Origin: Terebella lapidaria
Taxonomy: Eukaryota; Annelida; Polychaeta; Terebellida; Terebellidae
Direction: 5' to 3'
NCBI GenBank assembly: GCA_949152475.1
Contig: CASCJZ010000060.1
Location: forward strand, 27,524 to 91,523
DNA length: 64,000 nucleotides
Below are positions 33,001-46,012 of this stretch, one piece after another; the stretch's first letter is position 1; each line of letters begins with the position of its first letter. Below the pieces are notes generated by a model, which ran no database searches, had not been told where the DNA came from, and was given only the letters and a program-made list of their open reading frames with translations. The position numbers were made by a program, and so were the translations under genes.

Positions 33001-36000
33001 TCCTAGTGGGGTCCAATCACTCCAGCCCTTGTGGGGTCCAATCACTCCAGTCCTAGTGGGGTCCATTCACTCCAGTTCTAGTGGGGTCCAATCACTCCAG
33101 TCCTAGTGGGGTCCAATCACTCCAGCCCTAGTGGGGTCCAATCACTACAGCCCTAGTGGCGTCCATTCACTACTGCCCTATTGGGGTCCAATCACTCCAG
33201 CCCTAGTGGGGTCCAATCACTCCAGCCCTAGTGGGGTCCAATCACTACAGCCCATGTGGCGTCCATTCACTACAGCCCTAGTGGGGTCCAATCATCTAGC
33301 CCTAGTGGCGTCCAATCACTCCAGTCCTAGTGGACTCCATTCACTCCAGCCCCAGTGGGGTCCAATCACTCCAGCCCTAGTGGCGTCCAATCACTCCAGC
33401 CCTAGTGGGGTCCAATCACTCCAGCCCTAGTGGGGTCCAATCACTACAGCCCTAGTGGCGTCCATTCACTACAGCCCTAGTGGGGTCAAATCACCCCAAC
33501 CCAAGTGGACTCCAATCACTCCAGCCCTAGTGGGGTCCAATCACTCCAACCCTAGTGGGGTCAAATCACTCCAGCCCTAGTGGCGTCCATTCACTACAGC
33601 CCTGGTGGCGTCCATTCACTACAGCCCTGGTGGGGTCCAATCACTACAACCCTAGTGGGGTCCAATCACTCCAACCCAAGTGGACTCCAATCACTCCAGC
33701 CCTAGTGGGGTCCAATATCTCCAGCCCTAGTGGGGTCCAATCATTCCAACCCTAGTGGGGTCCAATCACTCCAGCCCTAGTGGGGTCCAATCACTACAGC
33801 CCTAGTGGACTCCAATCACTCCAGCCCTAGTGGGGTCCAATCACTACAGCCCTAGTGGGTTCTATTCACTCCAACACTAGTGGGGTTCAATCACTCCAGC
33901 CCTAGTGGGGTCCAATCACTCCAGCCCTAGTGAGATCCAATCATTTCAGCCCTAGTGGTGTCCAATCACTCCAGCCCTAGCAGGGTCCAATCACTCCAGC
34001 CCCAGTGGCGTCCAATCACCCCAGCCCTAGTGGGGTCCAATCACTCCAACCCTAGTGGACTCCAATCACTCCAGCCCTAGTGGGGTCCAATCACTCCAGC
34101 CCTAGTGGCGTTCAATCAATCCAGCCCTAGTGGGGTCCAATCACTAAAGCCCTAGTTGACTCCAATCCCTCCAGCCCTAGTGGGGTCCAATCACTCAAGC
34201 CCTAGTGGACTCCAATCACTCCAGCACTAGTGGGGTCCAATCACTCCAGCCCTAGAGGTGTCGAATCCCTCCAGCCCTAGTGGAGTCCAATCACTGCAGC
34301 CCTAGTGGCGTCCAATCACTCCAGCCCTAATGGGGTCCAATCACTACAGCCCTAGTGGTGTCCAATCTCTCCAGCCCTAGTGGCAACCAATCACTCCAGC
34401 CCCAGTGGGGTCCAATCACTCCAGCCATAGTGGCGACCAATCACTCCAGCCCTAGCAGGGTCCAATCATTCCAGCCCTAGTGGGGTCCAATCACTCCAGC
34501 CCTAGTGGGGTCCAATCACTCCAGCCCTAGTAGGGTCCAATAACTCCAGCCCTGGTGGCGTCGAATCACTCCAGCCCTAGTGGGTTCCAATCACTCCAGC
34601 CCTAGTGGGGTCTAATCACTCCGGCCCTAGTGGGGTCCAATCTCTCCAGCCCTAGTGGCGACCAATCACTCCAGCCCCAGTGGGGTCCAATCACTCCAGC
34701 CCCAGTGGGGTCCAATCACTCCAGCCCTAGTGGCGTCGAATCACTCCAGCCCTAGTGGGGTTGAATCACTCCAGCCCTAGTGGGGTCCAATCACTCCAGC
34801 CCTAGCGGGGTCTAATCACTCCAGCCCTAGTGGGGTCCAATCACTCCAGCCCCAGTGGGGTCCAATCACTCTGGCCCTAGTGGCATCGAATCACTCCAGC
34901 CCTAGTGGGGTCCAATCACTCCAGACCTAGTGGCGTCCAAACACTCCAGCCTTAATGGGGTCCAATCACTCCAGCCCTAGTGGCGTCGAATCACTCCAGC
35001 CCTAGTGGGGTCCAATCACTCCAGCCCTAGTGGGGTCCAATCACTCCAGCCCCAGTGGGGTCCAATCTCTCCAGCCCCAGTGGCGTCCAATCACTCCAGC
35101 CCTAGTGGGGTCCAATCACTCCAGCCCCAGTGGGGTCCAATCACTCCAGCCCTAGTGGGGTCCAATCACTCCAGCCCTAGTGGCATCCAATCAGTCCAGC
35201 CCTAGTGGCGTCCAATCACTCCAGCCCTAGTGGGGTCCAATCACTCCAGCCCTAGTGGGGTCCAATCACTCCAGCCCTAGCGGGGTCCAATCACTCCAGC
35301 CCTAGTGGGGTCCAATCACTCCAGCCCTAGTGGGGTCCAATCTCTCCAGCGCTGGTGGGGTCCAATCACTCTAGCCCTAGTGGGGTCCAATCACTCCAGC
35401 CCTAGTGGGGTCCAATCACTCCAGCCCTGGTGGGGTCCAATCACTCCAGCCCTGGTGGGGTCCAATCATTCCAACCCTAGTGGCATCCAATCACTCCAGC
35501 CCTAGTGGCATCCAATCACTCCAGCCCTAGTGGGGTCGAATCACTCCAGCCCTAGTGGGGTCCAATCACTACAGCCCTAGTGGCGTCCATTCACTACAGC
35601 CCTAGTGGGGTCCAATCACTCCAGCCCTAGTGGCGTCCAATCACTCCAGTCCTAGTGGGGTCCAATCACTCCAGCCCTTGTGGGGTCCAATCACTCCAGT
35701 CCTAGTGGGGTCCATTCACTCCAGTTCTAGTGGGGTCCAATCACTCCAGTCCTAGTGGGGTCCAATCACTCCAGCCCTAGTGGGGTCCAATCACTACAGT
35801 CCTAGTGGCGTCCATTCACTACAGCCCTAGTGGGGTCCAATCACTCCAGCCCTAGTGGGGTCCAATCACTCCAGCCCTAGTGGGGTCCAATCTCTACAGC
35901 CCTAGTGGCGTCCATTCACTACAGCCCTAGTGGGGTCCAATCACTCCAGCCCTAGTGGTGTCCAATCACTCCAGTCCTAGTGGACTCCATTCACTCTAGC

Positions 36001-37299
36001 CCTAGTGGGGTCCAATCACTCCAGCCCTAGTGGCGTCCAATCACTCCAGTCCTAGTGGGGTCCAATCACTCCAGCCCTTGTGGGGTCCAATCACTCCAGC
36101 CCTAGTGGGGTCCAATCACTCCAGCCCTAGTGGGGTCAAATAACTCCAGCCCTAGTGGCGTCCAATCACTCCAGCCCTAGTGGGGTCTAATCACTCCAGC
36201 CCTAGTGGGGTCCGATCTCTCCAGCCCTAGTGGGGTCTAATCACTCCAGCCCTAGTGGGGTCCGATCTCTCCAGCCCTTGTGGGGTCCAATCACTCCAGC
36301 CCTGGTGGCGTCCATTCACTACAGCCCTAGTGGGGTCCAATCACTCCAGCCCTATTGGCGTCCAATCACTCCAGCCCTAGTGGGGTCCAATCACTCCAGC
36401 CCTAGTGGGGTCCAATATCTCCAGCCCTAGTGGGGTCCAATCACTCCAGATCTAGTGGCGTCCATTCACTACAGCCCTGGTGGCGTCCATTCACTACAGC
36501 CATAGTGGGGTCCAATCACTCCAGCACTAGCGGCGTCCAATCACTCCAACACTAGTGGGGTCCAATCACTCCAGCCCTAGTGGGGTCCAATCACTCCAGC
36601 CCTAGTGGGGTCCAATCACTCCAACCCTAGTGGGGTCAAATCACTCCAGCCCTAGTGGCGTCCATTCACTACAGCCCTGGTGGCGTCCATTCACTACAGC
36701 CCTAGTGGGGTCCAATCACTCCAGTACTAGTGGCGTCCAATCACTACAGCCCTAGTGGCGTCCATTCACTACAGCCCTGGTGGCGTCCATTCACTACAGC
36801 CCTAGTGGGGTCCAATCACTCCAACCCAAGTGGACTCCAATCACTCCAGCCCTAGTGGGGTCCAATATCTCCAGCCCTAGTGGGGTCCAATCATTCCAAC
36901 CCTAGTGGGGTCCAATCACTCCAGCCCTAGTGGGGTCCAATCACTACAGCCCTAGTGGACTCCAATCACTCCAGCCCTAGTGGGGTCCAATCACTACAGC
37001 CCTAGTGGCTTCTATTAACTCCAACACTAGTGGGGTTCAATCACTCCAGCCCTAGTGGTGTCCAATCACTCCAGCCCTAGTGGGGTCGAATCACTCCAGC
37101 CCTGGTGGGGTCGAATCACTGCAGCCCTAGTGGGGTCGAATCACTGCAGCCCTAGTGGGGTCCAATCACTCCAGCCCTAGTGGGGTCCAATCACTCCAGC
37201 CCTAGTGGGGTTCAATCACTCCAGCCCTAGTGGGGTCCAATCACTCCAGCCCTAGTGGGGTCCAATCACTCCAGCCCTAGTGAAATCCAATCACTCCAG
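24041..37299. repeat. 25-bp minisatellite, about 530 units
   Basis: Consensus aatcactccagccctagtggggtcc, with variants ggcgtcc, ggcatcc, ggcgacc and tacag. The array is about 13.3 kb long with only rare indels (one-base loss near 24690, two-base loss near 33296). Blocks recur at long range: 28861 onward matches 31561 onward at exactly 2,700 bp (108 units), and a related block repeats at 34211. A 1,475-bp step links 25131 and 26606. The unit carries TAG, so each frame meets a stop every third unit unless the unit is variant. The 66-residue frames are therefore not genes. Confidence 0.98.
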
Positions 37300-37305
37300 G
37301 CTATA

Positions 37306-37521
37306 CGAGCCATCTGTCCTAAATTCTCCGCATCCCAAAATTCGCCAACTTGATATTATCAGAACGCAGAAGCTCGTTTTGTGGAAAATAAATCACTGGA
37401 ACAAAGATTGGATAACAGAGTCTCGATTGGCGATCGAACTTGTTGGTTTCATTTACATTACAAGGCCTGAAATCCAAGTTGGCGAATTTGGGAATGCGGC
37501 GAATTTAGGACAGATGGCTCG
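37306..37521. mobile_element. 216-bp MITE inserted in the minisatellite
   Basis: The ends CGAGCCATCTGTCCTAAATT and its inverse are flanked by TA on both sides (37304-37305, 37522-37523). Inverted similarity extends about 48 bp. Removing the MITE with one TA restores ccaggcTAgtggggtcc, a recognisable minisatellite unit, so it inserted at the unit's own TA. A second copy of identical length is at 54366-54581. Confidence 0.9.
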
Positions 37522-37545
37522 TAGTGGGGTCCAATCACTCCAATC

Positions 37546-39046
37546 AATCAACCATTCACCACGTTTGGCGCCGGCATCTTGTATTGATTAGTATAGGCGG
37601 TCGCAGCCAGTCCACAAATAGCGCAGCCGAGGTGCTATACAAACGTATAGCGGCCGCACCCCGGCTGCGGCCGGAGCCCGGGTAGTCCATAGGGTAGAGA
37701 AGCCAGGAATAGACCTGGGGATGCCTCACACATTGGGGATTCCGTTTTAAGTGACGTCATTTCGCCAGATGTATGGTTGCCTAGGGAGACTTTGTAACGC
37801 GAAGCGATATTGATCCACGTGCTGGTTTATTTTGCGTGTGTGGAAGTCTGGTTTTGGGAAAAGCAAAAATTCCGATGGTATTTCCCGGGCTTTGGAGTAG
37901 AGAAAGGTTTTGCTGAAAGTATGCTATGTCGGCAATTGCGATCTGAAAATGAGCTAAATTGACAGGGGTCCTGTTCAACGTCATTTTATGAAAAATTGGT
38001 ACTATCATGCTCTATAGTGACCTAGATTTTATTGAAGTACTGTGATTATACTATCACACCCTGTCAACCGCTAAGCCCTAATTTCTTTTGGAAAGGTGAA
38101 ACGCACACCCGAAGTTGCCCAATTTAACATTGATTTAAATGCAGCCAATAATTGGTCATATCAACCCCATACATAGAGACATATCTGACATGCCACATGC
38201 CATCATGCATGCCATGGCTGATTAAATCAATTACGGTACAAAGTACTCTAAGAAAAAAAAATTGCCCACGAGCATTTTGAATCTTTTCCAGAGCTAGAAC
38301 CACCGTACCTATGTATTGTATGCCTGCATTTCACGATTCTCATCGTTTCCTGGAATTTCAGAACACTGGAAGTGAATGTTGAAATGTTTCGAAATGCATT
38401 CTTTGAGAAATCACACATTTTAAGGCTTTATAGATCTCGTGATTCCTACATCGTGCAGATCACGCAGATAGCAAAGGCCAACATCATCGGTGCTTCTTGA
38501 ATGAAGTAATTTACAGATCATCGTGTTAGAATTACTGTAAAATACGTGACTACACAAAACGCATAACAGCAATGTAATCAACCACAGTCGGATAGCAGTT
38601 GATGAAATCATTATAGGCCTACCGTACTTGACATCAATTTAGATATTACGCAGTATTCTCAATTTAGTCAAATCCCAAGAGCGGATGGGGAATGCCCTGT
38701 TTATGACCTGTTATTGGCTGGAATCAAATACTGTAACGTCACTCTATTTATACCATACTAACAAGTATATATGTAACGTTCGCGCCCGCGGCGCACATGG
38801 GCGCACGCGGCGGGCGTCGGCGCTGACTAGCACTACAACCAGGTAGGCCTACAAGAAGCCTAGGCGGCTTGGCGGAAAAGGCGCGTCGCGCAAGTACTTC
38901 GCGCCGCGCGTTGCGCCGCGCGTCGCGCCAACTACGTATCATTTGAATAGGCCTACGTGAATAGTATTATTCGCCGAGTACTAGATTCTAGATTTAGGCC
39001 TTGCCTGATTTTATGTCCACTATAGCCTATGTTGCTTCGGGTTTAA
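37546..39046. other. Unassigned; GC-rich foldback at 37608-37672
   Basis: An imperfect foldback centres on ctatacaaacgtatag, with gcagccg and cggctgc outer arms near 37620-37670. The rest shows no gene that I recognise. 38775-38940 is very GC-rich with cgcg repeats. Confidence 0.45.
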
Positions 39047-39391
39047 TTGAAAATGCAGCACAGATGTGGACCTGGCTGCATCAATGAGTTCATACACTTG
39101 AACACTTCATCAATCTCTATCTATGATAATATGCGAAATCGGCTCCGAGCTTCCGAAATTTGTGTTGACGGCTTTTGTACAAAAGTAACTGGTAACCAAC
39201 CATTCATCCCATCTCCTCGTGCAGTCGGTGGCAGCAGCTGGTCAACGCGTACACGGCACTTCGTACATACGGATGACATCGCGAGGCTTCAAATATTCGG
39301 AGAAGGCGAAGCGAAAGTAGGCCTAGAAATGGAATCAAGTTTCCTTATCCCGCTATCTGGCCAGGGATGTGAAGGGGATTCGAAAGTATGA
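39047..39391 (+). CDS. Uncertain ORF, possible first exon
   Basis: A 114-residue open frame with early Cys and His residues and no motif I recognise. It follows a GC-rich stretch (38775-38940), and the frame closes next to gtatga, a plausible splice donor. That is compatible with a first coding exon but is weak evidence. There is no membrane segment or signal peptide. A chance frame is as likely. Confidence 0.2.
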   Translation: MKMQHRCGPGCINEFIHLNTSSISIYDNMRNRLRASEICVDGFCTKVTGNQPFIPSPRAVGGSSWSTRTRHFVHTDDIARLQIFGEGEAKVGLEMESSFLIPLSGQGCEGDSKV

Positions 39392-40249
39392 AATTAAAAT
39401 TTTCATGTGTACCCCCCCCACCCCCCCCCCCTTCAACCCACCCACGTTGTGGTACAGCTGTGCTTAATTCAATCACTGTGTTTAGCCGCCAGAGAGAAAA
39501 CAGTGTGATAATAATCATTGATATAGATCTATCACCATTACCAAGTAATGCATTTCACAATGTGTGAATTACGTAGGGCCACACTGAATATACATAAAAT
39601 ACGCACATATATATATTCATTGAGAAATATTTTTTGTATTCAACAGAATTTGAACAGAAATTAGTTTTGAGACAAATAAAATGATTGAAAATTTGAAGGA
39701 CTTAATCCCGTTCAGAAGATGTCTTGATTAGTTTGACACATTCTCAGTACTGGTATGCAACTAAATAAATATCTATATATTGCTGCGTTACAACTTTCAG
39801 AAGGAGTTTCCTCTTCTTCTCTTTCTCTTTCTTGGCATTCCTAAATATTGTGTTGATGTGATTAGTATTTTCTTGTGAAAAATAAATAAATTCAATTTAT
39901 AATTTCGGTGTTCGACGGAGTTAAAAACTAAATGTACTCCTAACAGATAAATGATATAATAGTCGTCGTCTTTCAATGGAATGCCCTGGTAGATGTGGGA
40001 GTGGGGGAGGGGGGGGGGGGAGCTTGACTTTGACTTTCTTCTCTCGCACAAAATATACGCAGAGCCTGATACATGTTTGTTTTGAATTTCTAAATTGGTT
40101 TAATAAGATGTTGAGCAGATGTGCACTTACTCCATCTGGTGTACAGTAGAAACAAATATAATTACACACTGACTGCTCCTGATGACGCCAGTGTGGCTTC
40201 AGATATGAATGTTTGGTCGGGCTTTGTTTCTATTCTGAAGGTGTTTGAT
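39392..40249. other. Unassigned AT-rich DNA with C- and G-runs
   Basis: A C-rich tract (about 39408-39430) and a G-run (about 40002-40020) are present. No gene is recognised. Confidence 0.5.
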
Positions 40250-40425
40250 GTAAGGTTTTTATTGGTATCATCCAAATCTGGCTATAAGCGGTAATAGGTT
40301 GATAGATACATACACACTTAATAATGATGACATCTACTCGACCCACTCAAGGGGCTAATGTAAGTATCAACCTATCACGAACAACCCAACCAGATTTTGA
40401 TGATGACAATAAAAAACTTTATTTA
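40250..40425. repeat. Imperfect inverted repeat, arms about 55 bp
   Basis: The left arm (ttattggtatcatcc, aatctgg, aataggttgata) and right arm (tatcaacctat, ccagatttt, gatgatgacaataa) pair imperfectly around a spacer of about 55 bp. It is a probable decayed MITE with no clear target duplication. Confidence 0.6.
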
Positions 40426-40913
40426 AAAACTCTTAGTTAATTCATACAAACGACAAGATTCTGATTTTTTTTAGCTTTTATTATCAACGGAAAGGTATGT
40501 ATGTTTTTGATATGAATAATTATGGAGGTCACCATGCTGAGCATAGTATTGCTCAGATCATTACAACTTGTCCTCCTCTGTTGCTAATGCGCATGTAGAC
40601 CTACAAGTATATCGCAGAGGCACACAAAACCAATATACACAATACCAGGGACAACTTTCACGCCAATAACATATTTTACTGTTGTCATTGCGTGTGCGTG
40701 CAATGTTGCAATGTATTGCTTGATCGTTTCTCCAGCGATATTGCAATAAATAAAAAATAAAAAAAATAAATGAATTTTTAAATACATTTACCCAACTTGA
40801 CCTGATTATCAATCTGCATGATTTCCAAATCGTTATTCATTATAAACCTACATAGGCCCTAAGTATGATCTCAGAACTCATTTTTAACACACGAAAAAGG
40901 ACATCGCACTGAT

Positions 40914-41100
40914 CATGGTTGCTAAGGGCGTAACTCACAGCCTAAAACTGTAATAAAAGTCCTCATAACTTTGGAACTAATTATGATAATTGCACGCCGT
41001 AAAAACCACAATGATCAATTAACTTCATTTATTTATCTCGTACAAAGCTTTATAAAACCAGTTCTGCTTTAGGCTGTGAGTTACGCTCTTAGCAACCATG
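40914..41100. mobile_element. 187-bp MITE with 33-bp inverted ends
   Basis: The arms 40914-40946 and 41068-41100 match at 32 of 33 bases (catggttgctaagggcgtaa on the left). The right end continues into the palindrome agcaaccatggttgct. The family is unknown. Confidence 0.8.
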
Positions 41101-41106
41101 GTTGCT

Positions 41107-42127
41107 AGAGGCAGTATCAAAGGAATGGTTGCTATGCTGGTGTACCACTCTATAATCATGGTATAAATTTATATAGCTACATCTTCCGATAATATACATT
41201 TGTGATACCATGCAAATCAACGTCAGAATGACACTCTTAATCACTAATTAAAATCAGTATCCCGGTGTGACGTCATGAATACTAATTATAATAGCTAATG
41301 AGGCAAAATATCACAGTGAAAATATGGCCTATATTGCCCACAAAAAGTTTCATATTTCGATAACTCAAGATAAATCGATTTTGTAAAAAAAAGAATCTGT
41401 TTATTTCAATGTGTTCTTCAATATGAAATATAAAATTCGAACATCTATTTTGACTTTACTTAGGCTTTATCGTGAACAATTATTGAAATATTACTAAACG
41501 CTTTGCCCATAATGCAATCCTTTTGTAATACAGTACAGTATTCCCATACAGTATTCGTCGGTTGAATTACCACTATAGTTTTCACTCATTTCGCTTCGTC
41601 TTGCTTTCGTCTGTACCCCCAAGAGATTCCGAAGATGATCACCAGCCAAAACATACAAACCGCAATTTACCAGAACTCTGTGTAGGCCTATACTAGTTTT
41701 AGTTTTGGTTTCATTTCGTACCTTCGCTTCGTCTTCGCCTGCACCAGTGCACTTCGCCCATAGACAAAGCTAATCGCCAGATAGGCTAAGGTCACAGAAG
41801 AATCATTTTTGGTTCTTCTCTCCACACTGTATATTTTATGATTTTGCCAAAGTTCTATGTACACTCTTGTACACGCCTTTGTCGGTGTAGACAGCCGTTT
41901 TATTATGAACTTCGTGCGTGGACTCTAGCCAAAGTTGCCAAACTTAATGTCTGCCATGTGGTGAACTTGTACCTAAAATCTGCTAGTTGGCGCGACGCGC
42001 TGGCGCGACGCGCTTTTTCGGCCAAGCCATCATGGGCCTACCTGGTGCAAAGCACCAGATATCCCCGGATGACAGAAGTCAATAGCTCGATCATTTCTAG
42101 CACTGTTCAAGTACTCCGTGCGCATAT
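41107..42127. other. Unassigned AT-rich DNA
   Basis: No gene is recognised, apart from the GC-rich inverted-repeat arm at 41984-42050. Confidence 0.5.
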
Positions 42128-43080
42128 TCACTGTCCGGAATCCGTTTCGGCACAGGATATTGGAAAACGATATTTTTCGGTTGGGAAACGATATGTTCGA
42201 TTGGGAAACGCCAAGCTGAACGGGGGTAGGTGTTGTTTTCTTCAATAAAGTATGAAAAAATAGGTGTAATCGTTATTCAAATGAAAGACAAACATGCGTT
42301 AATGTTGTATAAAGTCTTCAGTGTCGACCAAACCTGCTATGCTTGATGTAATTTCGTTTTTGTTACGTGAAATGCGATGAAAATAACACCGTTTTGAAAA
42401 AAATGAACACTGATGATTAAATATGTGTCTGATGCACACAAAAAGTAACATGAGTCAAGAGAAAGGTGTATTACATGATCCCCACCGAAAAGACACATTT
42501 TACATCGTCTCATTAATGAATATTTGTTGATTTTCTGAACCATTGATGTTTCGCTGGGTAAACGATACGTATGGAGAAGGCGCCGGTTGGTAATTGATGC
42601 TGTTTCGATTGGGAAACGGAAAATTTTGTACATATGAAATACGAGACCAACTGTTATACCACTGTCCGGAATCCGTTTCGGCACAGGATATTGGAAAACG
42701 ATATTTTTCGGTTGGGAAACGATATGTTCGAATGGGAAACGCCAAGCTGAACGGGGGTAGGTGTTGTTTTCCTCAATAAAGTATGAAAAAATAGGTGTAA
42801 TCGTTAATCAAAAGAAAGACAAACATGTGTTAATGTTGTATAAAGTCTTCAGTGTCGACCAAACCTGCTATGCTTGATGTAATTTCGTTTTTGTTACGTG
42901 AAATGCGATGAAAATAACACCGTTTTGAAAAAATGAACACTGATGATTTAAATATGTGTCTGATGTACACAAAAAGTAACACGAGTCAAGAGAAAGGTGT
43001 ATTACATGATCCCCACCGAAAAGACACATTTTACATCGTCTCATTAAAAAATATTTGTTCATTTTCTGAACCATTTCTGA
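42128..43080. repeat. 532-bp direct repeat with gggaaacg motifs
   Basis: Two copies start at about 42128 and 42660 with ctgtccggaatccgtttcgg, then carry repeated ttgggaaacgatat motifs and a shared tail through caccgttttgaaaaa. An inverted partial copy is at 43370-43540 and an inverted copy of the first half is at 45737-46012. The iterated gggaaacg/cgtttccc motif looks like a subterminal binding site of a DNA transposon, but no transposase is identified. Confidence 0.8.
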
Positions 43081-43245
43081 ACCAGCCTGGTAACGCTTTT
43101 TCCCTGTTTCATCATCCACAACGGGTCTCAATATTGAAAAGGTTTTTCCTTGGTGCTTGTCAAATAAGTGATTTACTATGTGGTTAGAGTCTTCAAACTT
43201 TAAATGACAGTGATAACACCTGGCGTTGAAGCTGCGAGACGCCAT
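43063..43245 (-). CDS. C2H2 zinc-finger ORF fragment in the gggaaacg repeat
   Basis: From Met at 43245 the frame encodes about 61 residues with CYHCHLKF and HLFDKH, giving C-x2-C-x12-H-x4-H, a C2H2 finger. Just upstream, ttctcccaacag looks like a splice acceptor, so this may be an internal or first coding exon of a transposon protein or a captured gene. Downstream the frame runs into repeat sequence. I do not recognise the family. A DNA-binding role is inferred only from the finger. Confidence 0.45.
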
Positions 43246-43369
43246 CTGTTGGGAGAAATAAGAAGTATGAATTAATAATAGCCAAAAACGAGCCTTAACC
43301 GGCCATAAATTTCCAATAAAATATCGTTTACCAATCGAAACACCCATATTCGGAACTGATGTCCAATCG

Positions 43370-43540
43370 GAACAGTATCGTTTACCCAGCGAAACATCAA
43401 TGGTTCAGAAAATCAACAACTATTTATTAATGAGACGATGTAAAATATGTCTTTTCGGTGGCGATCATGTAATACACCTTTCTCTTGACTCGTGTTACTT
43501 TTTGTGTGCATCAGACACATATTTAATCATCAGTGTTCAT
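43370..43540. repeat. Inverted partial copy of the 532-bp repeat
   Basis: This is the reverse complement of about 42400-42560, including the cgtttacccagcgaaacatc and cttttcggtgg blocks. It forms an inverted pair with the upstream tandem copies. Confidence 0.8.
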
Positions 43541-45736
43541 TTTTAGGAAGAGCAGGGCTCTTCCTCTATGATGTTGGTTTTTTTTGGATTTTTGAATTTT
43601 TTCTTTTGTTTACATTCTTGAAAGTGCCACTTGGAACCACAACAGGCTATTCAACTGTGGCTAATTGGGTGGGCCCGGGGCCCGTTGGGAGGAAAATGAC
43701 GCCCGTGTACCTAATCATGGTTAATGTAATAAGTTATTAGCGATAATAATCCCAGGAGACGTGTGTTCCGACCGTTTTTTTTTTTGTATGTCACCGTTTC
43801 ATACCCATCACCACTCCCGTTTTGATCTCCACTGGAACAGTGCTTTCTTGCAATCATATGCACTCAAAGTTTTGGATATACATTCCGCACAATATATAGA
43901 TACAGTATGGTATTGCAACAATGAAAGACAAGTTGATACGGCAACATAATAATTATGTGTTAGTGGTGGTATTCCATATTCCAGTGGGCAAATTCAATTC
44001 TCGTGTGGCCCCGATAAGCAGTCACGGCAGTCGGCCCGCCAGCCAGAGAGTCACTGAATTGTCCAATCGGGAAGCTGTCTTGGCGGACACACCCACATGT
44101 TTATGAAATACACGTGGATATAATGATATGCAAATGATCACGTGAGCGAGTCCCGCCAATTAGCGTACTGCCCCAAAAAATTGCTGCAGGGTCAAGGTCA
44201 AAATGCCAGCCGCCAAGAGATCGTCCAACCATAGAACTCCCAACTGAGTGCGGTATTTGTGGAAATACTTGTTACGACCCAAATAAATGGTCTTTTCTAT
44301 GACTCTTTCCTACTTCACTGGTAATACTTCATAAAAATATCACCACCGAAAGCTTGTTTATAGGGGAATTTAATTAAAAATGCCATTGAAGTGAAGCGAG
44401 ATTTCAACGAGATTTGACTAAAAGGAACAGTCGGAAACAAACAAACAAAACTTGGCAGATTTGCGGAGCTTTTACACGGGGAAAAACTTAGTTTCCTCCT
44501 AAAATAAGCAGAAACAAATGGATACTAGATCTAGCACTTTTATCATGTTTATGATAGTTTCATATTGCCGACGAGAATTGTCAGTGCTGATTTTGATAGC
44601 AGTCACACGAGCGGCGATTCGGGGTGGGGGGTGTGCCTGGGCTACTTCAGTATTTTGGCAGCTGACACTACACACTGCACACTGACACAACATGTACGCT
44701 GATCTTCAAACCAACATTTGGGCAAGGAGAAACATGATCGCATTGATGAAAAAAGCTTTCATACATGTCATGAATTATTGGAAATGCAGACAAGTTACTG
44801 AAATGTCTCTGCAGTACAAATCAAAACACTGAAAAAAAATCCATAAAGAAATTTAAATCTAAGACTAAAGCTCAAAAAACATTGTGCCTCCTAAATCAGA
44901 AAAACATAATCAGAACCTTGAAAATCTTACACATTGGTCTGAAAAATAGTCGGGTGATTTTTAAACGTGTTCAACAAGGTAAAGCTTCTGACTTGTAGAG
45001 ATTTCATGGCTGTAACGGAATAAGTAACATTAGTTTTATTGATTAAGTCTTATTGGCCACAATAAAAATAATTATTACAAGAAACATTTATTATTGGGTT
45101 CAACAATGTAAAGGTTCTGGGGCCCAGACGAGTCGACAGGTACCCAAATTCGGGGCGGGTCATACAATTACCTGGATCGGAATTTTGTTACTCGTATTTG
45201 AGAACAAATAAAGATATAGTTTTGAATATTTGTGATGATCATCAGGAAAAAAAACGATAGTTTTATGAGGTCATGACATTGTGATCTTTCTCAAACTTGA
45301 AAATACTGGTAATTACTGACGAAACAAATAATATGTGTCAAAGATCAATGTCTGGCGTTTACGTGTTACAAATTGCTTCAGTGAGTATCATTCAAATTTT
45401 GCTATATATTTGGACGGGTCGGGTCAGACGACACAGGTACCCGGTTCGGAAATTTCCGACTCACTCGGGCCCTAAAAAGTTCTATCCAGTCATGACTAAC
45501 CGAATAGGTTATCATTAGTTTTACTAGTTAAGTCTATTATTGACCACAATAAAAATAGTTACATGACAAGAAAATAGTTACATGACAAATTTATTGGCCC
45601 AACAAGGTATAGATTCTGCCCAGTAGAGTTACAATATGGCCACAACATATATGTACCAAATCAAATACAATATTCAAGGGTTTTTAAATAGTTCTGTGCA
45701 AACATTTTCGAAGCTCTTCCTTTGAGGCCAGTGGCC
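43541..45736. other. Mostly unassigned, with two inverted Helitron C satellite units
   Basis: Units resembling the 130-bp array lie inverted at about 45000-45120 and 45490-45620 (taagtctattattgaccaca type sequence). Near 43675 there is a GC palindrome-like gggcccggggcccg. No gene is recognised. Confidence 0.5.
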
Positions 45737-46012
45737 CTTGTTTCAAAACGGTGTTATTTTCATCGCATTTCATGTAACAAAAACGAAATTACATCAAGCA
45801 TAGCAGGTTTGGTCGACACTGAAGACTTTATATAACATTAACGCATGTTTGTCTTTCTTTTGATTAACGATTACACCTATTTTTTCATACTTTATTGAGG
45901 AAAACAACACCTACCCCCGTTCAGCTTGGCGTTTCCCAATCGAACATATCGTTTCCCAACCGAAAAATATCGTTTTCCAATATCCTGTGCCGAAACGGAT
46001 TCCGGACAGTGT
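45737..46012. repeat. Inverted copy of the gggaaacg repeat
   Basis: This is the reverse complement of 42128-42405, with cgtttcccaatcgaac and cgtttcccaaccg. With the copy at 42128 it could bound a 3.9-kb element (42128-46012), since both present the ctgtccggaatccg end outward. Confidence 0.8.

Larger units (their letters stand above)
38918..42000. repeat. Pair of 17-bp perfect inverted GC-rich repeats 3 kb apart
   Basis: gcgcgtcgcgccaacta at 38918-38934 is the exact inverse of 41984-42000. Similarity extends outward into gcttggc-ggaaaa-gcgcg at both places. They are two opposed copies of a GC-rich repeat, or the ends of one 3-kb element. Confidence 0.55.

Noticed and set aside
25131..36430. 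Many 66-residue and one 99-residue open frames starting MGSNHSSPSG
   Set aside because: They are readings of the 25-bp minisatellite. The unit contains TAG, so length depends only on unit variants; there is no start context or unique sequence.
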